64,000 bases of DNA from Paenisporosarcina indica (GCF_001939075.1 NZ_MPTA01000008.1:1-64000); one strand, 5' to 3'; shown: positions 44,452 through 54,135, counted from the stretch's first letter. The notes: a model not told the origin generated them from the letters alone. Translations and numbers: made by a program.

Positions 44452-44495
44452 AAGTAGCAGGACTTTTCGTCCGTCCCTCCATTTCTTAGACAAAT

Positions 44496-44525
44496 GAAAA
44501 AACCCGTTCTCAGTTTATGACGGGC
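44496..44525 (-). terminator. Terminator-like hairpin between secE and nusG
   Basis: GCCCGT pairs with ACGGGT across a 12-base loop and is followed by six Ts on the minus strand. It ends only about 45 bases before the nusG start. Confidence 0.5.
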
Positions 44526-44554
44526 TATTTTCACAAGTATAATCTGTTATCAAA

Positions 44555-44740
44555 TTATAACGCAAGGAACCAGCGGACCGCTTCCGAAATTCCTAAGTCG
44601 ATGACCGCGAAAAATACAGCCATAACTACAACCGTCGAAAGAACGATGACTGTGTAACGAGTCATTTCTTTACGTTTAGGCCAGCTAACTTTTCTCATTT
44701 CCTTTACAACATTACCAAAGAAACCACTGATATTAGCCAT
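44555..44740 (-). CDS. secE: Preprotein translocase subunit SecE
   Basis: Clamp subunit that surrounds SecY. The 61-residue single-span form typical of Gram-positives has an amphipathic helix (VVKEMRKVSWPKRKEMTRYT) followed by one membrane segment. Confidence 0.96.
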   Translation of the reverse strand: MANISGFFGNVVKEMRKVSWPKRKEMTRYTVIVLSTVVVMAVFFAVIDLGISEAVRWFLAL

Positions 44741-44779
44741 TCTAATTTTACCCCCGAGTAAAAATATATATGTTTTTTG

Positions 44780-44929
44780 TTAAAGCGTTTGTTTATGAAC
44801 CGTATGTGCCTTACAATGTGAGCAAAACTTTTTTAGTTCCAAACGCTCACTTGTTCCTTCTTTTGAAGTAGGGACCGTATAGTTTCTTGAACCACATTGC
44901 TCACAACTTAGGACGACTTTTTTAGCCAT
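44780..44929 (-). CDS. rpmG: 50S ribosomal protein L33
   Basis: A 49-residue product, MAKKVVLSCEQCGSRNY..., with two CxxC pairs (CEQC, CSHC), so this is the zinc-binding paralogue. The ATG at 44929 is used; the upstream in-frame extension is not conserved. Confidence 0.94.
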   Translation of the reverse strand: MAKKVVLSCEQCGSRNYTVPTSKEGTSERLELKKFCSHCKAHTVHKQTL

Positions 44930-45013
44930 ATTATCACCTTTTAAGTCAACATTTGTCTGTTTAAAGACTATCATCTACTGTATTGACTGTCAACAATCGG
45001 TTCTATAAGTCTA

Positions 45014-45664
45014 TTAATGAACCCCGCCGATTTCAATGTGTCGCTCAAGTTTTCGTTTCACTCTTTGCAGCGCATTGTCAATTGATTTCACATGACGATT
45101 TAACTCTTCGGAAATCTCATGGTACGACTGACCATCTAAATACAATGCCAGGACTTGCCGTTCTAGCTCACTCAATATTTCACCCATTTTTTCTTCCATG
45201 TAATCAAAATCCTCACGATGAATCATGAGAACTTCTGGATCATCAATAACGGAACCTGAAATTACATCCATCAACGTTCGATCTGACTCTTCATCAAAAA
45301 TCGGCTTGTCTAATGATACATAGGAATTGAGCGGAATATGTTTTTGACGAGTAGCTGTTTTTATCGCAGTAATAATTTGGCGCGTGATACAAAGTTCAGC
45401 AAATGCACGAAAAGATGAGAGCTTGTCCCCTCTGAAATCTCGAATCGATTTATAAAGTCCAATCATTCCTTCTTGAATGATGTCCTCCTTATCGGCCCCG
45501 ATTAAAAAATATGATCTTGCTTTCATACGTACAAAAGATCGATACTTAGTAATTAAAAAATCAAGTGCATCCGTATCTCCGCTATGGACCAATTCCACAA
45601 GCTCTTCATCTAGTAAATCTTCAAAATGTTGTAGTTTTACGTGTACATGGTTACTATTTATCAC
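45014..45664 (-). CDS. sigH: RNA polymerase sigma-H factor
   Basis: Stationary-phase and early-sporulation sigma factor (Spo0H). The 216-residue protein has region 2 (ADKEDIIQEGMIGLYKSIRDF) and region 4 with a helix-turn-helix (LYLDGQSYHEISEELNRHVKSIDNALQRVKRKL). It starts at a GTG (45664) after AGAGGTG. A likely sigma-A promoter lies just upstream. The rae1-sigH-rpmG-secE-nusG order is that of B. subtilis. Confidence 0.95.
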   Translation of the reverse strand: MINSNHVHVKLQHFEDLLDEELVELVHSGDTDALDFLITKYRSFVRMKARSYFLIGADKEDIIQEGMIGLYKSIRDFRGDKLSSFRAFAELCITRQIITAIKTATRQKHIPLNSYVSLDKPIFDEESDRTLMDVISGSVIDDPEVLMIHREDFDYMEEKMGEILSELERQVLALYLDGQSYHEISEELNRHVKSIDNALQRVKRKLERHIEIGGVH

Positions 45665-45699
45665 AGTATCACCTCTGCCGGTCTGCGTAGTTAGACCCT

Positions 45700-45729
45700 A
45701 GTATACAGGAAGTGGAAATCGAGCGTCAA
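45700..45729 (-). promoter_or_regulatory. sigH promoter
   Basis: TTGACG (45724-45729) and TATACT (45700-45705) with 18-base spacing, directly after the rae1 stop. B. subtilis sigH also has its own sigma-A promoter. Confidence 0.7.
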
Positions 45730-45733
45730 CGCT

Positions 45734-46242
45734 TCATTTAATCCCTCTGCGCCATTTTTCAAAAATTTCTGCCACTTCATTGGTGAGCTGTATTTTTGAA
45801 ATTGGCTGCTGGTCTTGTATAGCCTTGACTTTCTTGGTGATATTTTCATGTACTAAATCCATTTCAATTTCTAATTCGCGGGCAGATATTCTGAGTGCAC
45901 CTTGAGCAAAGATTACCCATTGCTCCGTGAGATCTGATGTTGCAACATGTATTTGAACGCGTCGCGTCATTAATTGCGATGTTAACTTTTCGATACGTTC
46001 ATCAGCAGTTTCATTTTCCCGAGTGAAAATTACCTCGACATCAAATTGTTTTTCTTTTTTTCAATGCCTGGCACAAGATAAGCATCGAAGACCACGATAA
46101 CTCGCAATCCAGAAAACGCTTTGTATTCAGCCATCATTTCAATAAGCCGATCTCTTGCATCTATGAGTTTATTGGCCTTTAACTCGCGTAACTCTTTCCA
46201 TGCTCCGATTATGTTATATCCATCGACGAGCAATATGTCCAT
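45734..46242 (-). pseudogene. rae1: A-site mRNA endonuclease Rae1 (YacP), frameshifted
   Basis: NYN/PIN-like endoribonuclease that cleaves mRNA in the ribosomal A site. The first frame encodes MDILLVDGYNIIGAWKELREL through VVFDAYLVPGIEKK and stops at 46030. The rest of the protein continues in the -1 frame: KQFDVEVIFTRENETADERIEKL and on to IFEKWRRGIK. The shift lies in AAAAAAAGAAAAA (about 46052-46065), which contains the heptamer A AAA AAG in the correct phase for -1 slippage. A -1 shift would restore exactly the length of the B. subtilis protein. A one-base deletion, a sequencing error in the A run, or programmed frameshifting could explain it. Confidence 0.85.
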
Positions 46243-46247
46243 TTTGA

Positions 46248-47006
46248 TTACCCATTAACTGGTTGACGGTTTCGCAACACTTCGTACATCAAGATGGCAG
46301 CTGCAACAGATGCATTTAGTGAGGTAACTTGTCCAACCATCGGCATGTTATATAGGAAATCGCACTTTTCTTTCAGTAATCGACTCATTCCTTTACCTTC
46401 GCTACCGATGATAATCGCCAATGGCAATTTGGCATCCATTCGACGGTAATCAGCCGAGCCTTTTGCATCTGTTCCAGCGACCCATACACCTCTTTTTTTC
46501 AAATCTTCCACCGTTTGGGCCAAGTTTCCAACGCGCGCTACGGGAATATGTTCAATTGCTCCTGTTGAGGTTTTTGCAACGACAGCTGTTAATCCAACCG
46601 CACGTCGTTTCGGAATTATTACGCCATGTACACCTGTTGCATCTGCTGTTCGCAAAATCGAACCAAGATTATGTGGATCCTCTAACTCATCTAAAATCAA
46701 GAAGAATGGATCTTCATTACGAGATGCAGCAAGTTCGAATAACTCATCTATCTCTGCATATCGGTATGCAGCAACGGATGCGGCAATCCCCTGATGAGTT
46801 GCTCCGTCCGTCAATTGATCTATTTTGTTTTTCGGTACAAACTGAACGACAATCCCCGCTTCTTTTGCAAGTTGCAATAGCTCTGCGATACCCGCTTTTT
46901 TAACACCTTCCGCGACCCACACTTTATTCATATCACGTCCTGAACGGAGTGCTTCTAATACTGGATTTTTTCCTGATAATATTTCATTGTTTAGTTCTTC
47001 TGTCAC
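46248..47006 (-). CDS. rlmB: TrmH-family 23S rRNA (guanosine-2'-O-)-methyltransferase
   Basis: SPOUT-fold methyltransferase (B. subtilis YacO) expected to modify a guanosine ribose in 23S rRNA. An N-terminal substrate-binding domain (residues 1-80) is followed by the three SPOUT motifs: [29 protein letters not shown] and [16 protein letters not shown]. The start is a GTG that overlaps the mrnC stop (GTGA), with AAAGGAG inside mrnC. Confidence 0.93.
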   Translation of the reverse strand: MTEELNNEILSGKNPVLEALRSGRDMNKVWVAEGVKKAGIAELLQLAKEAGIVVQFVPKNKIDQLTDGATHQGIAASVAAYRYAEIDELFELAASRNEDPFFLILDELEDPHNLGSILRTADATGVHGVIIPKRRAVGLTAVVAKTSTGAIEHIPVARVGNLAQTVEDLKKRGVWVAGTDAKGSADYRRMDAKLPLAIIIGSEGKGMSRLLKEKCDFLYNMPMVGQVTSLNASVAAAILMYEVLRNRQPVNG

Positions 47007-47434
47007 AATGTTGATTCTCCTTTCACATCTTCAATAATGAGTATGGCTTTATCTATAATTTCTTTCACTCGATCCTGTTGTCCATATAAATATAAACTTC
47101 CTAGAACCGCTTCAAAACCTGTACTGTATTTATAAGTTGTAACGCTTGTATTTTTTGGAACAGACCCAGACTTGGCATTACGCCCGCGTCTGAGAACCGC
47201 TTCTTCTTCTTCCGTCAAGAAGTTTTCTTCCTGTAAAACGCGAACTACTGAGGCTTGCGCTTTTGCTGATACATATTTGGTTGCTTCTTTGTGCAGTATG
47301 TTAGGTCTTACACGCCCTGAACGAAGTAAGTGTTCACGAATGGCTTGCTCTAGAACTGCATCGCCCATATAGGCCAATGCAAGTGAATTTAATTGTTTAA
47401 CATCTGCCGGGCGCAGAGAATATTCATTGTTCAT
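47003..47434 (-). CDS. mrnC: Mini-ribonuclease III
   Basis: RNase III catalytic domain without the dsRNA-binding domain; in B. subtilis it matures 23S rRNA. Catalytic acidic residues lie in [19 protein letters not shown] (near residue 22) and [12 protein letters not shown]. The start is the ATG at 47434, which overlaps the cysS stop. The protein has 143 residues. Confidence 0.93.
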   Translation of the reverse strand: MNNEYSLRPADVKQLNSLALAYMGDAVLEQAIREHLLRSGRVRPNILHKEATKYVSAKAQASVVRVLQEENFLTEEEEAVLRRGRNAKSGSVPKNTSVTTYKYSTGFEAVLGSLYLYGQQDRVKEIIDKAILIIEDVKGESTL

Positions 47435-48831
47435 CCGCGTTTCCAACGGATGCCTTGTGCCGTGTCTTCCAATAATATATTCATCTCTTTTAACTGATCC
47501 CGAATCGCATCTGCCCGTGCAAAGTCTTTATTTTTACGAGCTTGAATTCTTTCCGCAATTAGAGCATCAATATCTTCGTCTAGCACGACTTCACTCACTT
47601 CTACCTCAATACCTAAGACATTCGACAATTCTTTCAATGTATTCATAAATGTTGTAAGTACATTTGCTTCCGTATGTTTTTCAATTAAATACATATTCGC
47701 TAAGCTCGCTAGTTCAAATAGTGCTGCGATCCCATTTGCAGAATTGAAATCATCGTCCATAGCGGTTATAAATTGCTGATGAACTTCATCAATTTTGTGC
47801 AACCACGTATCTGCATGATCACCAAGTTCAGGTGACGTTTCTAAGCGATGTGAAAGATTTGCATATGAAGTGCGAATGCGTGAAAGCCCATTTTCTGCAT
47901 TCTCCACAAGTTCTTGTGAGAAGTTAATTGGGTGACGATAATGAACCGATAACATAAAGAACCTTAACACTTGAGGATCAATTTGTTGACGAATATCATT
48001 TACTAACACAAAGTTCCCGAGAGACTTCGACATTTTTTCATTGTCAATATTGATATACCCATTATGCATCCAGTAACGAGCAAACGGCTTACCTGTGTAT
48101 GCTTCAGATTGTGCGATTTCGTTTTCGTGATGTGGGAAAGTTAAGTCTTGCCCACCTGCATGAATGTCAATCGTATCGCCCAAAAGTTCACGTGCCATAA
48201 CTGAACATTCAATATGCCAACCTGGACGACCTTTGCCCCACGGACTCTCCCAGAAGATCTCGCCAGGTTTTACCGCTTTCCATAAAGCGAAATCAAGTGC
48301 ATCTTCTTTCTTCTCGCCCGTTTCAATACGTGCCCCAATTTTCAAGTCATCTACAGATTGGTGAGACAGTTTACCGTAGCCTTCAAATTTACGTGTTCGG
48401 TAGTAGACATCCCCCTGTGATTCATAGGCATAGCCCTTCTCCACTAACACTTCGATAAATTCAATGATGCCATCCATATGTTCGGTTACACGTGGATGTG
48501 CGTCCGCTTCTTGGCAACCTAGTGCTTTAACATCCTCGAAGTAAGCTTTAATAAAACGCTCCGTTAGTTCCGATACTTCTTCTCCTAATTCATTTGCAGT
48601 CTTGATGATTTTGTCATCAACATCTGTAAAGTTTGAAACGAAATTCACTTCATATCCTCGATATGATAAGTAGCGGCGTACTGTATCATAGACGATTACG
48701 GGACGCGAATTTCCGATATGGATGTAGTTGTAGACAGTTGGACCACATACATACATTTTCACCTTGCCCTCTTCTAAAGGTACAAATGGTTCTTTTTGGC
48801 GTGTCAATGTGTTGTAAATTTGAATGCTCAT
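47431..48831 (-). CDS. cysS: Cysteinyl-tRNA synthetase
   Basis: Class I synthetase of 466 residues. The zinc and HIGH-type region is [17 protein letters not shown] (around residues 28-44) and the KMSKSLGNF loop is intact. The ATG (48831) overlaps the cysE stop (ATGA). The gene is co-transcribed with cysE behind the cysteine T-box, so both respond to uncharged tRNA-Cys. Confidence 0.96.
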   Translation of the reverse strand: MSIQIYNTLTRQKEPFVPLEEGKVKMYVCGPTVYNYIHIGNSRPVIVYDTVRRYLSYRGYEVNFVSNFTDVDDKIIKTANELGEEVSELTERFIKAYFEDVKALGCQEADAHPRVTEHMDGIIEFIEVLVEKGYAYESQGDVYYRTRKFEGYGKLSHQSVDDLKIGARIETGEKKEDALDFALWKAVKPGEIFWESPWGKGRPGWHIECSVMARELLGDTIDIHAGGQDLTFPHHENEIAQSEAYTGKPFARYWMHNGYINIDNEKMSKSLGNFVLVNDIRQQIDPQVLRFFMLSVHYRHPINFSQELVENAENGLSRIRTSYANLSHRLETSPELGDHADTWLHKIDEVHQQFITAMDDDFNSANGIAALFELASLANMYLIEKHTEANVLTTFMNTLKELSNVLGIEVEVSEVVLDEDIDALIAERIQARKNKDFARADAIRDQLKEMNILLEDTAQGIRWKRG

Positions 48832-49493
48832 TTCACGTTTCGCTCCTTTTCTTGTTGTCGATTTAAATACGCTACTTCTTCCTGCAACACTGCAATCTTG
48901 CCTTCTAACAGCTGACATTTATCCGCAATCGGATCCGGCATATCTTGATGATCCAAGTTTCGTTTCACTTTTACTCCGTCTTGCACGACGATAGTCCCTG
49001 GAATACCTACAACCGTCGCATTGGGCGGTACATTTTTCAATACAACCGATCCAGCTCCAACTTTGCTGTTTTCTCCAATGGTTATCGATCCAAGTACTTT
49101 CGCTCCTGTAGCGACCAAGACGTTATCATGTAACGTCGGGTGTCGTTTCCCTCTTTCTTTTCCTGTTCCCCCAAGTGTAACCCCTTGGAATATGGTCACA
49201 TTGTTGCCGATTTCACACGTTTCACCAATAACCACACCCATCCCGTGATCAATAAAAAACCGTCGACCAATTTTTGCACCAGGATGGATTTCAATCCCTG
49301 TGAAAAAACGACTCACTTGTGACACGACACGAGCAAGGAAAAAAAGTTTTCGTTTAAAAAGTGCATGGGCAATTCGGTGTGACCAAATTGCATGTAATCC
49401 TGAATATGTCAGTACGACTTCCAGGACACGTCTGGCGGCGGGATCCTGTTCGAAAACGACTTCGACATCTTCTTTCATTCGACTAAACATCAT
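48828..49493 (-). CDS. cysE: Serine O-acetyltransferase
   Basis: First committed step of cysteine synthesis: acetyl-CoA + L-serine to O-acetylserine. The 221-residue product has the left-handed beta-helix hexapeptide repeats and the active-site region [16 protein letters not shown]. It is placed after a T-box with a Cys specifier, between gltX and cysS as in B. subtilis. Confidence 0.96.
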   Translation of the reverse strand: MMFSRMKEDVEVVFEQDPAARRVLEVVLTYSGLHAIWSHRIAHALFKRKLFFLARVVSQVSRFFTGIEIHPGAKIGRRFFIDHGMGVVIGETCEIGNNVTIFQGVTLGGTGKERGKRHPTLHDNVLVATGAKVLGSITIGENSKVGAGSVVLKNVPPNATVVGIPGTIVVQDGVKVKRNLDHQDMPDPIADKCQLLEGKIAVLQEEVAYLNRQQEKERNVK

Positions 49494-49544
49494 CGTTCCT
49501 CCTATTTTTCTTTTGCTTTGTAATTTTTCAGAGAGACTCGGCTC

Positions 49545-49620
49545 GTGATAAATTTAATGCTCGAACTGGCGTGTTTATCGCTCAAACACGTCTCGCCACC
49601 AAGTTAACTAGACGAGACGA
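49545..49620. repeat. Intergenic repeat family, locus 2
   Basis: Two adjacent units of about 21 bases, TTTAATGCTCGAACTGGCGTG and TTTATCGCTCAAACACGTCTC in style, followed by CACCAAGTTAACT. Same family as at 27.57, 53.9 and 60.3 kb. It lies between the T-box terminator and cysE. Confidence 0.6.
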
Positions 49621-49649
49621 AAACCTTTCCACTACTCCAGGACATATTA

Positions 49650-49880
49650 AAAAGCGCCCCTGTCATTGAAATGACAGAGACGCTGTATGCGCGGTTCCAC
49701 TCTGGTTGGAAGGTTCAGTTAAGATCCTTCCCGCTTGGCGACTGTAACGTAGACGATACGGCTCGCTTACTAAAAGGTTCAGCTGAGCGCTCAGAGGTGC
49801 ATTTCCATAGTGCCTATGCTCAGACCACTTTCAGCCGGTGGTGGTCCTCTCTAAAGAGCGTGCCCATATGTACTTCTCCT
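49650..49880 (-). ncRNA. Cysteine T-box leader
   Basis: The leader carries the antiterminator T-box sequence AGAGTGGAACCGCGC (about 49690-49705). It is followed by a terminator GCGTCTCTGTCA/TGACAGGGGCGC with TTTTT (about 49651-49684). In the specifier loop the sequence GGAAATGCACC presents TGC, a Cys codon, at 49799-49801. It should raise cysE-cysS expression when tRNA-Cys is uncharged. Confidence 0.9.
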
Positions 49881-49939
49881 CATCAAAGCTTTATATATAT
49901 TCAACTACATTCTTGCATCATCAGCTTGGAAAGTCAAAC

Positions 49940-51403
49940 TTATTGTTTTGCGAATTTTTCCACACGTGCAAGAACTTTTTCTTTCCCAATTAACGCAATC
50001 GAGTTTGGTAATTCTGGACCATGCGTTTGACCTGTCGTCACGACGCGAATAGGCATGAACAAGTTCTTGCCTTTATGTCCTGTTTCTTTTTGGACTGCTT
50101 TGATTGCTGCTTTGATTGCATCAGGCTCGAATGTCTCTACTTGCTCTAGTTGCGTTTTAAATGCTGCCATTACTTCCGGCACTTGTTCTCCATTTAAAAC
50201 AACCATTGCTTCTTCATCATATGTTAGTTCTTCTTTGAAGAATAGGTCAGTTAGCTCAGTAATTTCTGCACCGAAGCTCATTTGCTCATGATAAAGCGCG
50301 ATCACATCAGTTGCCCACAGCTTTTCCTCTGAGGATAAGTTTTGTGGCAAGCGACCCGCTTGTTGTAAATGAGGTAAAGCTAACTCTACCACTTCATCAA
50401 GAGATAATTGCTTCACGTATTGGTTGTTCATCCATGTTAACTTTGTTTTATCGAACATTGATGGAGATTTTGATAAGCGATTAACATCAAATAAACGGAT
50501 AAAGTCTTCTTTCGAGAAGATTTCTTCTTCCCCTTCAGGAGACCATCCAAGTAACCCAAAGAAATTAAACATGGCTTCCGGGATATACCCTAAATCTTTA
50601 TATTGAGCAACGAATTGAATAATCGACTCGTCACGTTTTGAAAGTTTTTTACGGTTTTCGTTAATGATTAATGTCATATGTCCGTATTTCGGTGCTTCCC
50701 AACCAAATGCTTGAAACACCATCATTTGTTTCGGTGTATTGGATAAATGCTCTTCCCCGCGGAAAACGTGTGAAATTTTCATGAAGTAATCATCTAAAAC
50801 AACCGCGTAGTTATAAGTTGGAATGCCGTTTGTTTTGACTAGCACCCAGTCTCCTACATCTTTCGATTCAAATGAAACCGTTCCACGAACTAAATCTTCA
50901 AATGTATACGTCACGTCAGCTGGAACACGCATACGAATGTTATATGACATGCCTGCATCTTCTTTCGAAGCAACCTCTTCTTTAGACAAGTGACGGCATG
51001 TTCCTTTGTACATTGGAGCGGCTACACCCTTTGCTTTTTGCGCTTCACGTTCAGCCTCTAACTCCTCAGACGTACAGAAACATTTATAGGCATGTCCTTT
51101 TTCAAGCATTTCGTCTGCATGTTTTTTGTAAATGTCTAGACGTTCCATTTGACGGTACGGTGCATAAGGTCCCCCGATATCCACAGATTCATCGTAGTCA
51201 ATGCCAAGCCATTTCAAGTTTTCAAGTTGAGAAAGTTCGCCACCTTCAATATTACGTTCAATGTCCGTATCTTCAATACGAACGATAAACTTACCGCCGT
51301 GATGACGGGCAAATAAATAGTTAAATAAAGCTGTTCGTGCTCCACCAATATGTAGATTCCCTGTGGGACTTGGTGCGTAGCGTACGCGGACTTCTTGTGT
51401 CAT
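49940..51403 (-). CDS. gltX: Glutamyl-tRNA synthetase
   Basis: Class I synthetase of 487 residues, with the HIGH-type motif in [18 protein letters not shown] (residues 11-28) and KLSKRDES as the KMSKS loop. It is probably non-discriminating, as in most Bacilli that make Gln-tRNA by amidation; the sequence alone does not prove this. A good AGGAGGAA lies before the ATG. Confidence 0.96.
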   Translation of the reverse strand: MTQEVRVRYAPSPTGNLHIGGARTALFNYLFARHHGGKFIVRIEDTDIERNIEGGELSQLENLKWLGIDYDESVDIGGPYAPYRQMERLDIYKKHADEMLEKGHAYKCFCTSEELEAEREAQKAKGVAAPMYKGTCRHLSKEEVASKEDAGMSYNIRMRVPADVTYTFEDLVRGTVSFESKDVGDWVLVKTNGIPTYNYAVVLDDYFMKISHVFRGEEHLSNTPKQMMVFQAFGWEAPKYGHMTLIINENRKKLSKRDESIIQFVAQYKDLGYIPEAMFNFFGLLGWSPEGEEEIFSKEDFIRLFDVNRLSKSPSMFDKTKLTWMNNQYVKQLSLDEVVELALPHLQQAGRLPQNLSSEEKLWATDVIALYHEQMSFGAEITELTDLFFKEELTYDEEAMVVLNGEQVPEVMAAFKTQLEQVETFEPDAIKAAIKAVQKETGHKGKNLFMPIRVVTTGQTHGPELPNSIALIGKEKVLARVEKFAKQ

Positions 51404-51459
51404 ATGTGTTTCCTCCTCGGATACGTGCTAAACTTTGTTCATTTTAACACAGTTCGTAC

Positions 51460-51936
51460 TTATTTTTGAATGAGTAATATCGTAGCTTGTGCCGCAATAC
51501 CTTCGCCACGACCTGTAAAGCCAAGCTTTTCAGTCGTTGTTGCTTTTACATTTACTTGAGAAGGTTCAGCATTCAGAAGTTGAGCAATACGATCTCGCAT
51601 TTCATTGATGTATGGTGCCATTTTAGGAGCTTGTGCAATGATTGTGCAGTCAATGTTCCCTAATTTATATCCTTTTTCCTCTACGATATTCCAAATGTAT
51701 TGGAGCAACTTAGCCGAATCGGCATCTTTGAACTCTGGATCTGTATCAGGAAAGTGACGACCAATGTCCCCTTCACCAATCGCGCCAAGCGCTGCATCCG
51801 TAACAGTATGTAACAACACATCGGCATCAGAATGACCGATTAACCCTTTCTCATACGGAATCGTTACTCCACCTAAAATAAGCGGTCGATTCGTTGCAAA
51901 TTCGTGTACATCAAAGCCTTGTCCAACTCTAAACAT
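51460..51936 (-). CDS. ispF: 2-C-methyl-D-erythritol 2,4-cyclodiphosphate synthase
   Basis: Fifth enzyme of the MEP isoprenoid pathway. Metal ligands are in GFDVHEF (Asp8, His10) and [12 protein letters not shown] (His42); the C-terminal [16 protein letters not shown] is typical. It begins on the base after the ispD stop. The protein has 158 residues. Confidence 0.96.
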   Translation of the reverse strand: MFRVGQGFDVHEFATNRPLILGGVTIPYEKGLIGHSDADVLLHTVTDAALGAIGEGDIGRHFPDTDPEFKDADSAKLLQYIWNIVEEKGYKLGNIDCTIIAQAPKMAPYINEMRDRIAQLLNAEPSQVNVKATTTEKLGFTGRGEGIAAQATILLIQK

Positions 51937-52632
51937 TTACATCCCCTCCTGTTGTCTTTTTTGTAAAATGGCATCACCAATGAGTAAATCTTCTCGTGTC
52001 GTCATTTTCACATTATCATACGTACTTTCGACTACATGCACTGCGATGCCCAGTCGTTCAACTAACATGGATTCATCAGTTCCAAGAAAATCGTCTTGAG
52101 CAGCTTGTTTTTGAGCATTAATTAAGATACTTGTTTGAAAAGCTTGCGGAGTTTGAATCATCCACAATTGTTCCCGATCCACTGTTTCTTCGATGACGTT
52201 GTTATGCACGCGTTTCATCGTATCTTTTACTTTCACACCAGCAATTGCAGCACCGTTTTTTTGAGCCGCATTGGTTAATTGAGCTATTACAGACGGCTCG
52301 ATAAAAGGTCGGGCTGCATCATGTACAAGAATGAGTTCAGATTCATTACCAGCAGCTTGGATACACGCATACACACTATGTTGACGTTCCTCACCACCGG
52401 CAGGGAGCCCTTTGACCTTCGTTATATGGTACTGCTTCAACATGTCTTGAATAATCTCTCGTTCTTCCGGTTTTACCGCGAGCCAAATTCCAGTACAGTT
52501 CTCGTCTTTCTCAAAAACCTCGAGGGTATGAATTAAAATTGGTTTGTCCCGTAATGTGAGGAACAATTTATTATGCCCTGCATTCATTCGTTTACCACTA
52601 CCTGCAGCAGGTAATACAACGATATATTCCAT
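51937..52632 (-). CDS. ispD: 2-C-methyl-D-erythritol 4-phosphate cytidylyltransferase
   Basis: Third enzyme of the MEP pathway, adding CMP to MEP. The nucleotide-binding motif PAAGSGKRM is at residues 8-16 and the LVHDAARPF motif is intact. The ATG at 52632 is preferred over nearby upstream in-frame ATG/GTG codons, which overlap the GAGGTG ribosome-binding site. The protein has 231 residues. Confidence 0.94.
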   Translation of the reverse strand: MEYIVVLPAAGSGKRMNAGHNKLFLTLRDKPILIHTLEVFEKDENCTGIWLAVKPEEREIIQDMLKQYHITKVKGLPAGGEERQHSVYACIQAAGNESELILVHDAARPFIEPSVIAQLTNAAQKNGAAIAGVKVKDTMKRVHNNVIEETVDREQLWMIQTPQAFQTSILINAQKQAAQDDFLGTDESMLVERLGIAVHVVESTYDNVKMTTREDLLIGDAILQKRQQEGM

Positions 52633-52661
52633 TGATGCCATCACCTCAACTCATGGAAAAG

Positions 52662-52682
52662 GGCAAGACATGGTGTCTTGCC
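52662..52682 (-). terminator. Hairpin between yacL and ispD
   Basis: GGCAAGAC with GTCTTGCC and a 5-base loop, followed by CTTTTCC on the minus strand. The run is short, so read-through is likely. Confidence 0.55.
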
Positions 52683-52702
52683 GTTTCACATTGTTTCAAT
52701 CT

Positions 52703-53782
52703 CTATTTCGTTTTCGCAAAAATCATACGTCCGGCAGATGTTTGAAGGACACTTGTAACAATGACGGTAATCGCTTGACCAATATAAGATTTACCATCTT
52801 CCACTACAATCATCGTTCCGTCATCTAGATAGGCTACGCCCTGATTTTGTTCTTTCCCGTCTTTAATCACCACAACATGCATCTCTTCACCAGGTATCAC
52901 GACCGGTTTAACCGCGTTCGCAAGATCATTAATATTGAGCACAGGTACTTGATGCAACTCACACACTTTATTTAAGTTGAAATCATTCGTAACAACCATG
53001 CCTTCCATTTTCTTCGCGAGTCTCATCAATTTCAAGTCAACTTCCTGAACATCTTCGAAATCTTCATCCGTAATGAGCACAGCTGATGCTCGTTCCTTCT
53101 GTAGTCGATTTAAAATATCCAGACCGCGACGTCCACGTGTTCTTTTTAACGTATCGGAAGAATCGGCGATATGTTGAAGTTCAGTTAAGACAAACTGCGG
53201 CACTACAAGAACGCCTTCAATGAAACCTGTTGCCGAGATGTCGGAAATACGACCATCGATAATAACACTCGTATCGAGAAGTTTATAAGATGATTGTTGC
53301 AACGCCTGCGGATTTGTTTCATCAAATTTCTTCTTAGCAGAAGTCGCTTTCCCCACCATAAACATTTGAACGATTTCATCACGCTTTTTAAAGCCTACTT
53401 GGAAACCAAGATACCCTAAAATAATCGTCAAAAGCACAGGCAACACAGAATTAATCACCGGGAGTTCAATGGCGTCCACGGAAAAACTTAAAAGGAATGC
53501 CACACTTAATCCGATAACAAGACCAATCGTACCGAATAATAAATCACCAATCGGAGCTTTCAGCAAACGGTCTTCCATCCACTTCAAAAATTCAATCAAG
53601 TAATCGGTCATCAGTAGGGCAAGAACATACAATAGAACGGCACCTATGAGAACAGAGACATAGGGGTTGTTTAGCCACGGGTTTGAGGAAAAATTAATAA
53701 GTTCATATAATTGCGGTAATAAAAGTAACCCGAGCGTTCCGCCGATCAAGATAAATGCAATGCGAATTATCCACTTTAACAC
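52703..53782 (-). CDS. yacL: PIN/TRAM-domain membrane protein YacL
   Basis: Four N-terminal membrane segments (about residues 5-25, 42-62, 82-103 and 108-128) are followed by a PIN-type nuclease domain (LLDTSVIIDGR, then ITDEDF and VVTNDFNLNKV) and a C-terminal TRAM domain. The PIN acidic residues are present. The cellular function is not known. The start is a GTG (53782) after AGGAGG. In B. subtilis disA lies between radA and yacL; here it does not. Confidence 0.92.
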   Translation of the reverse strand: MLKWIIRIAFILIGGTLGLLLLPQLYELINFSSNPWLNNPYVSVLIGAVLLYVLALLMTDYLIEFLKWMEDRLLKAPIGDLLFGTIGLVIGLSVAFLLSFSVDAIELPVINSVLPVLLTIILGYLGFQVGFKKRDEIVQMFMVGKATSAKKKFDETNPQALQQSSYKLLDTSVIIDGRISDISATGFIEGVLVVPQFVLTELQHIADSSDTLKRTRGRRGLDILNRLQKERASAVLITDEDFEDVQEVDLKLMRLAKKMEGMVVTNDFNLNKVCELHQVPVLNINDLANAVKPVVIPGEEMHVVVIKDGKEQNQGVAYLDDGTMIVVEDGKSYIGQAITVIVTSVLQTSAGRMIFAKTK

Positions 53783-54135
53783 AAGACCACCTCCTATTTT
53801 TAATTATACACGTTTTCAAATAGATTCACCTTTATGACGAAAAGGAATATGGAAAGTTTCTTTCTAAGAGGGTTAGCCATTTGTTAGTAATGAGCAATAG
53901 CGAAAAATTGATGCTACCGATTTGTGAAATTAATCGGCATGAACTGTATTTTATTCCACATGTCGACCATTTTATTCCGCATAATTTATCATTTAATCGG
54001 CTTAAAACTCACTTTATTCGGTTTTACCCAGTTTACCCCATGAAGAATCAATTCAAAATACTAAAAAATGCCACGACAACTGCTATCATGGCATCTCCAA
54101 AATTTATCCTTTCATAAAAGCTTCCCCTAAAACGA
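53783..54135. other. yacL-radA gap, lacking disA
   Basis: This 353-base gap stands where B. subtilis has disA, the DNA-scanning diadenylate cyclase. No part of disA is recognisable. The centre is filled by tandem 21-base repeats; a 78-codon plus-strand frame over them (53881-54117) mirrors the repeat and has no ribosome-binding site of note. Confidence 0.6.
53908..54040. repeat. Tandem 21-bp repeats (repeat family, locus 3)
   Basis: Four consecutive units of exactly 21 bases begin at 53929, 53950, 53971 and 53992. They start ATTAATCGG, TTTATTCCA, TTTATTCCG and TTTAATCGG. A partial fifth (TTTATTCGG) is at 54013 and a degenerate earlier one at 53908. They are followed by CCCAGTTTACCCCATGAA, a tail shared with locus 4. 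Confidence 0.8.

Noticed and set aside
53881-54117. 78-codon plus-strand frame with seven-residue repeats
   Set aside because: The peptide periodicity is a direct result of the 21-base DNA repeat; no convincing start signal or conserved domain.
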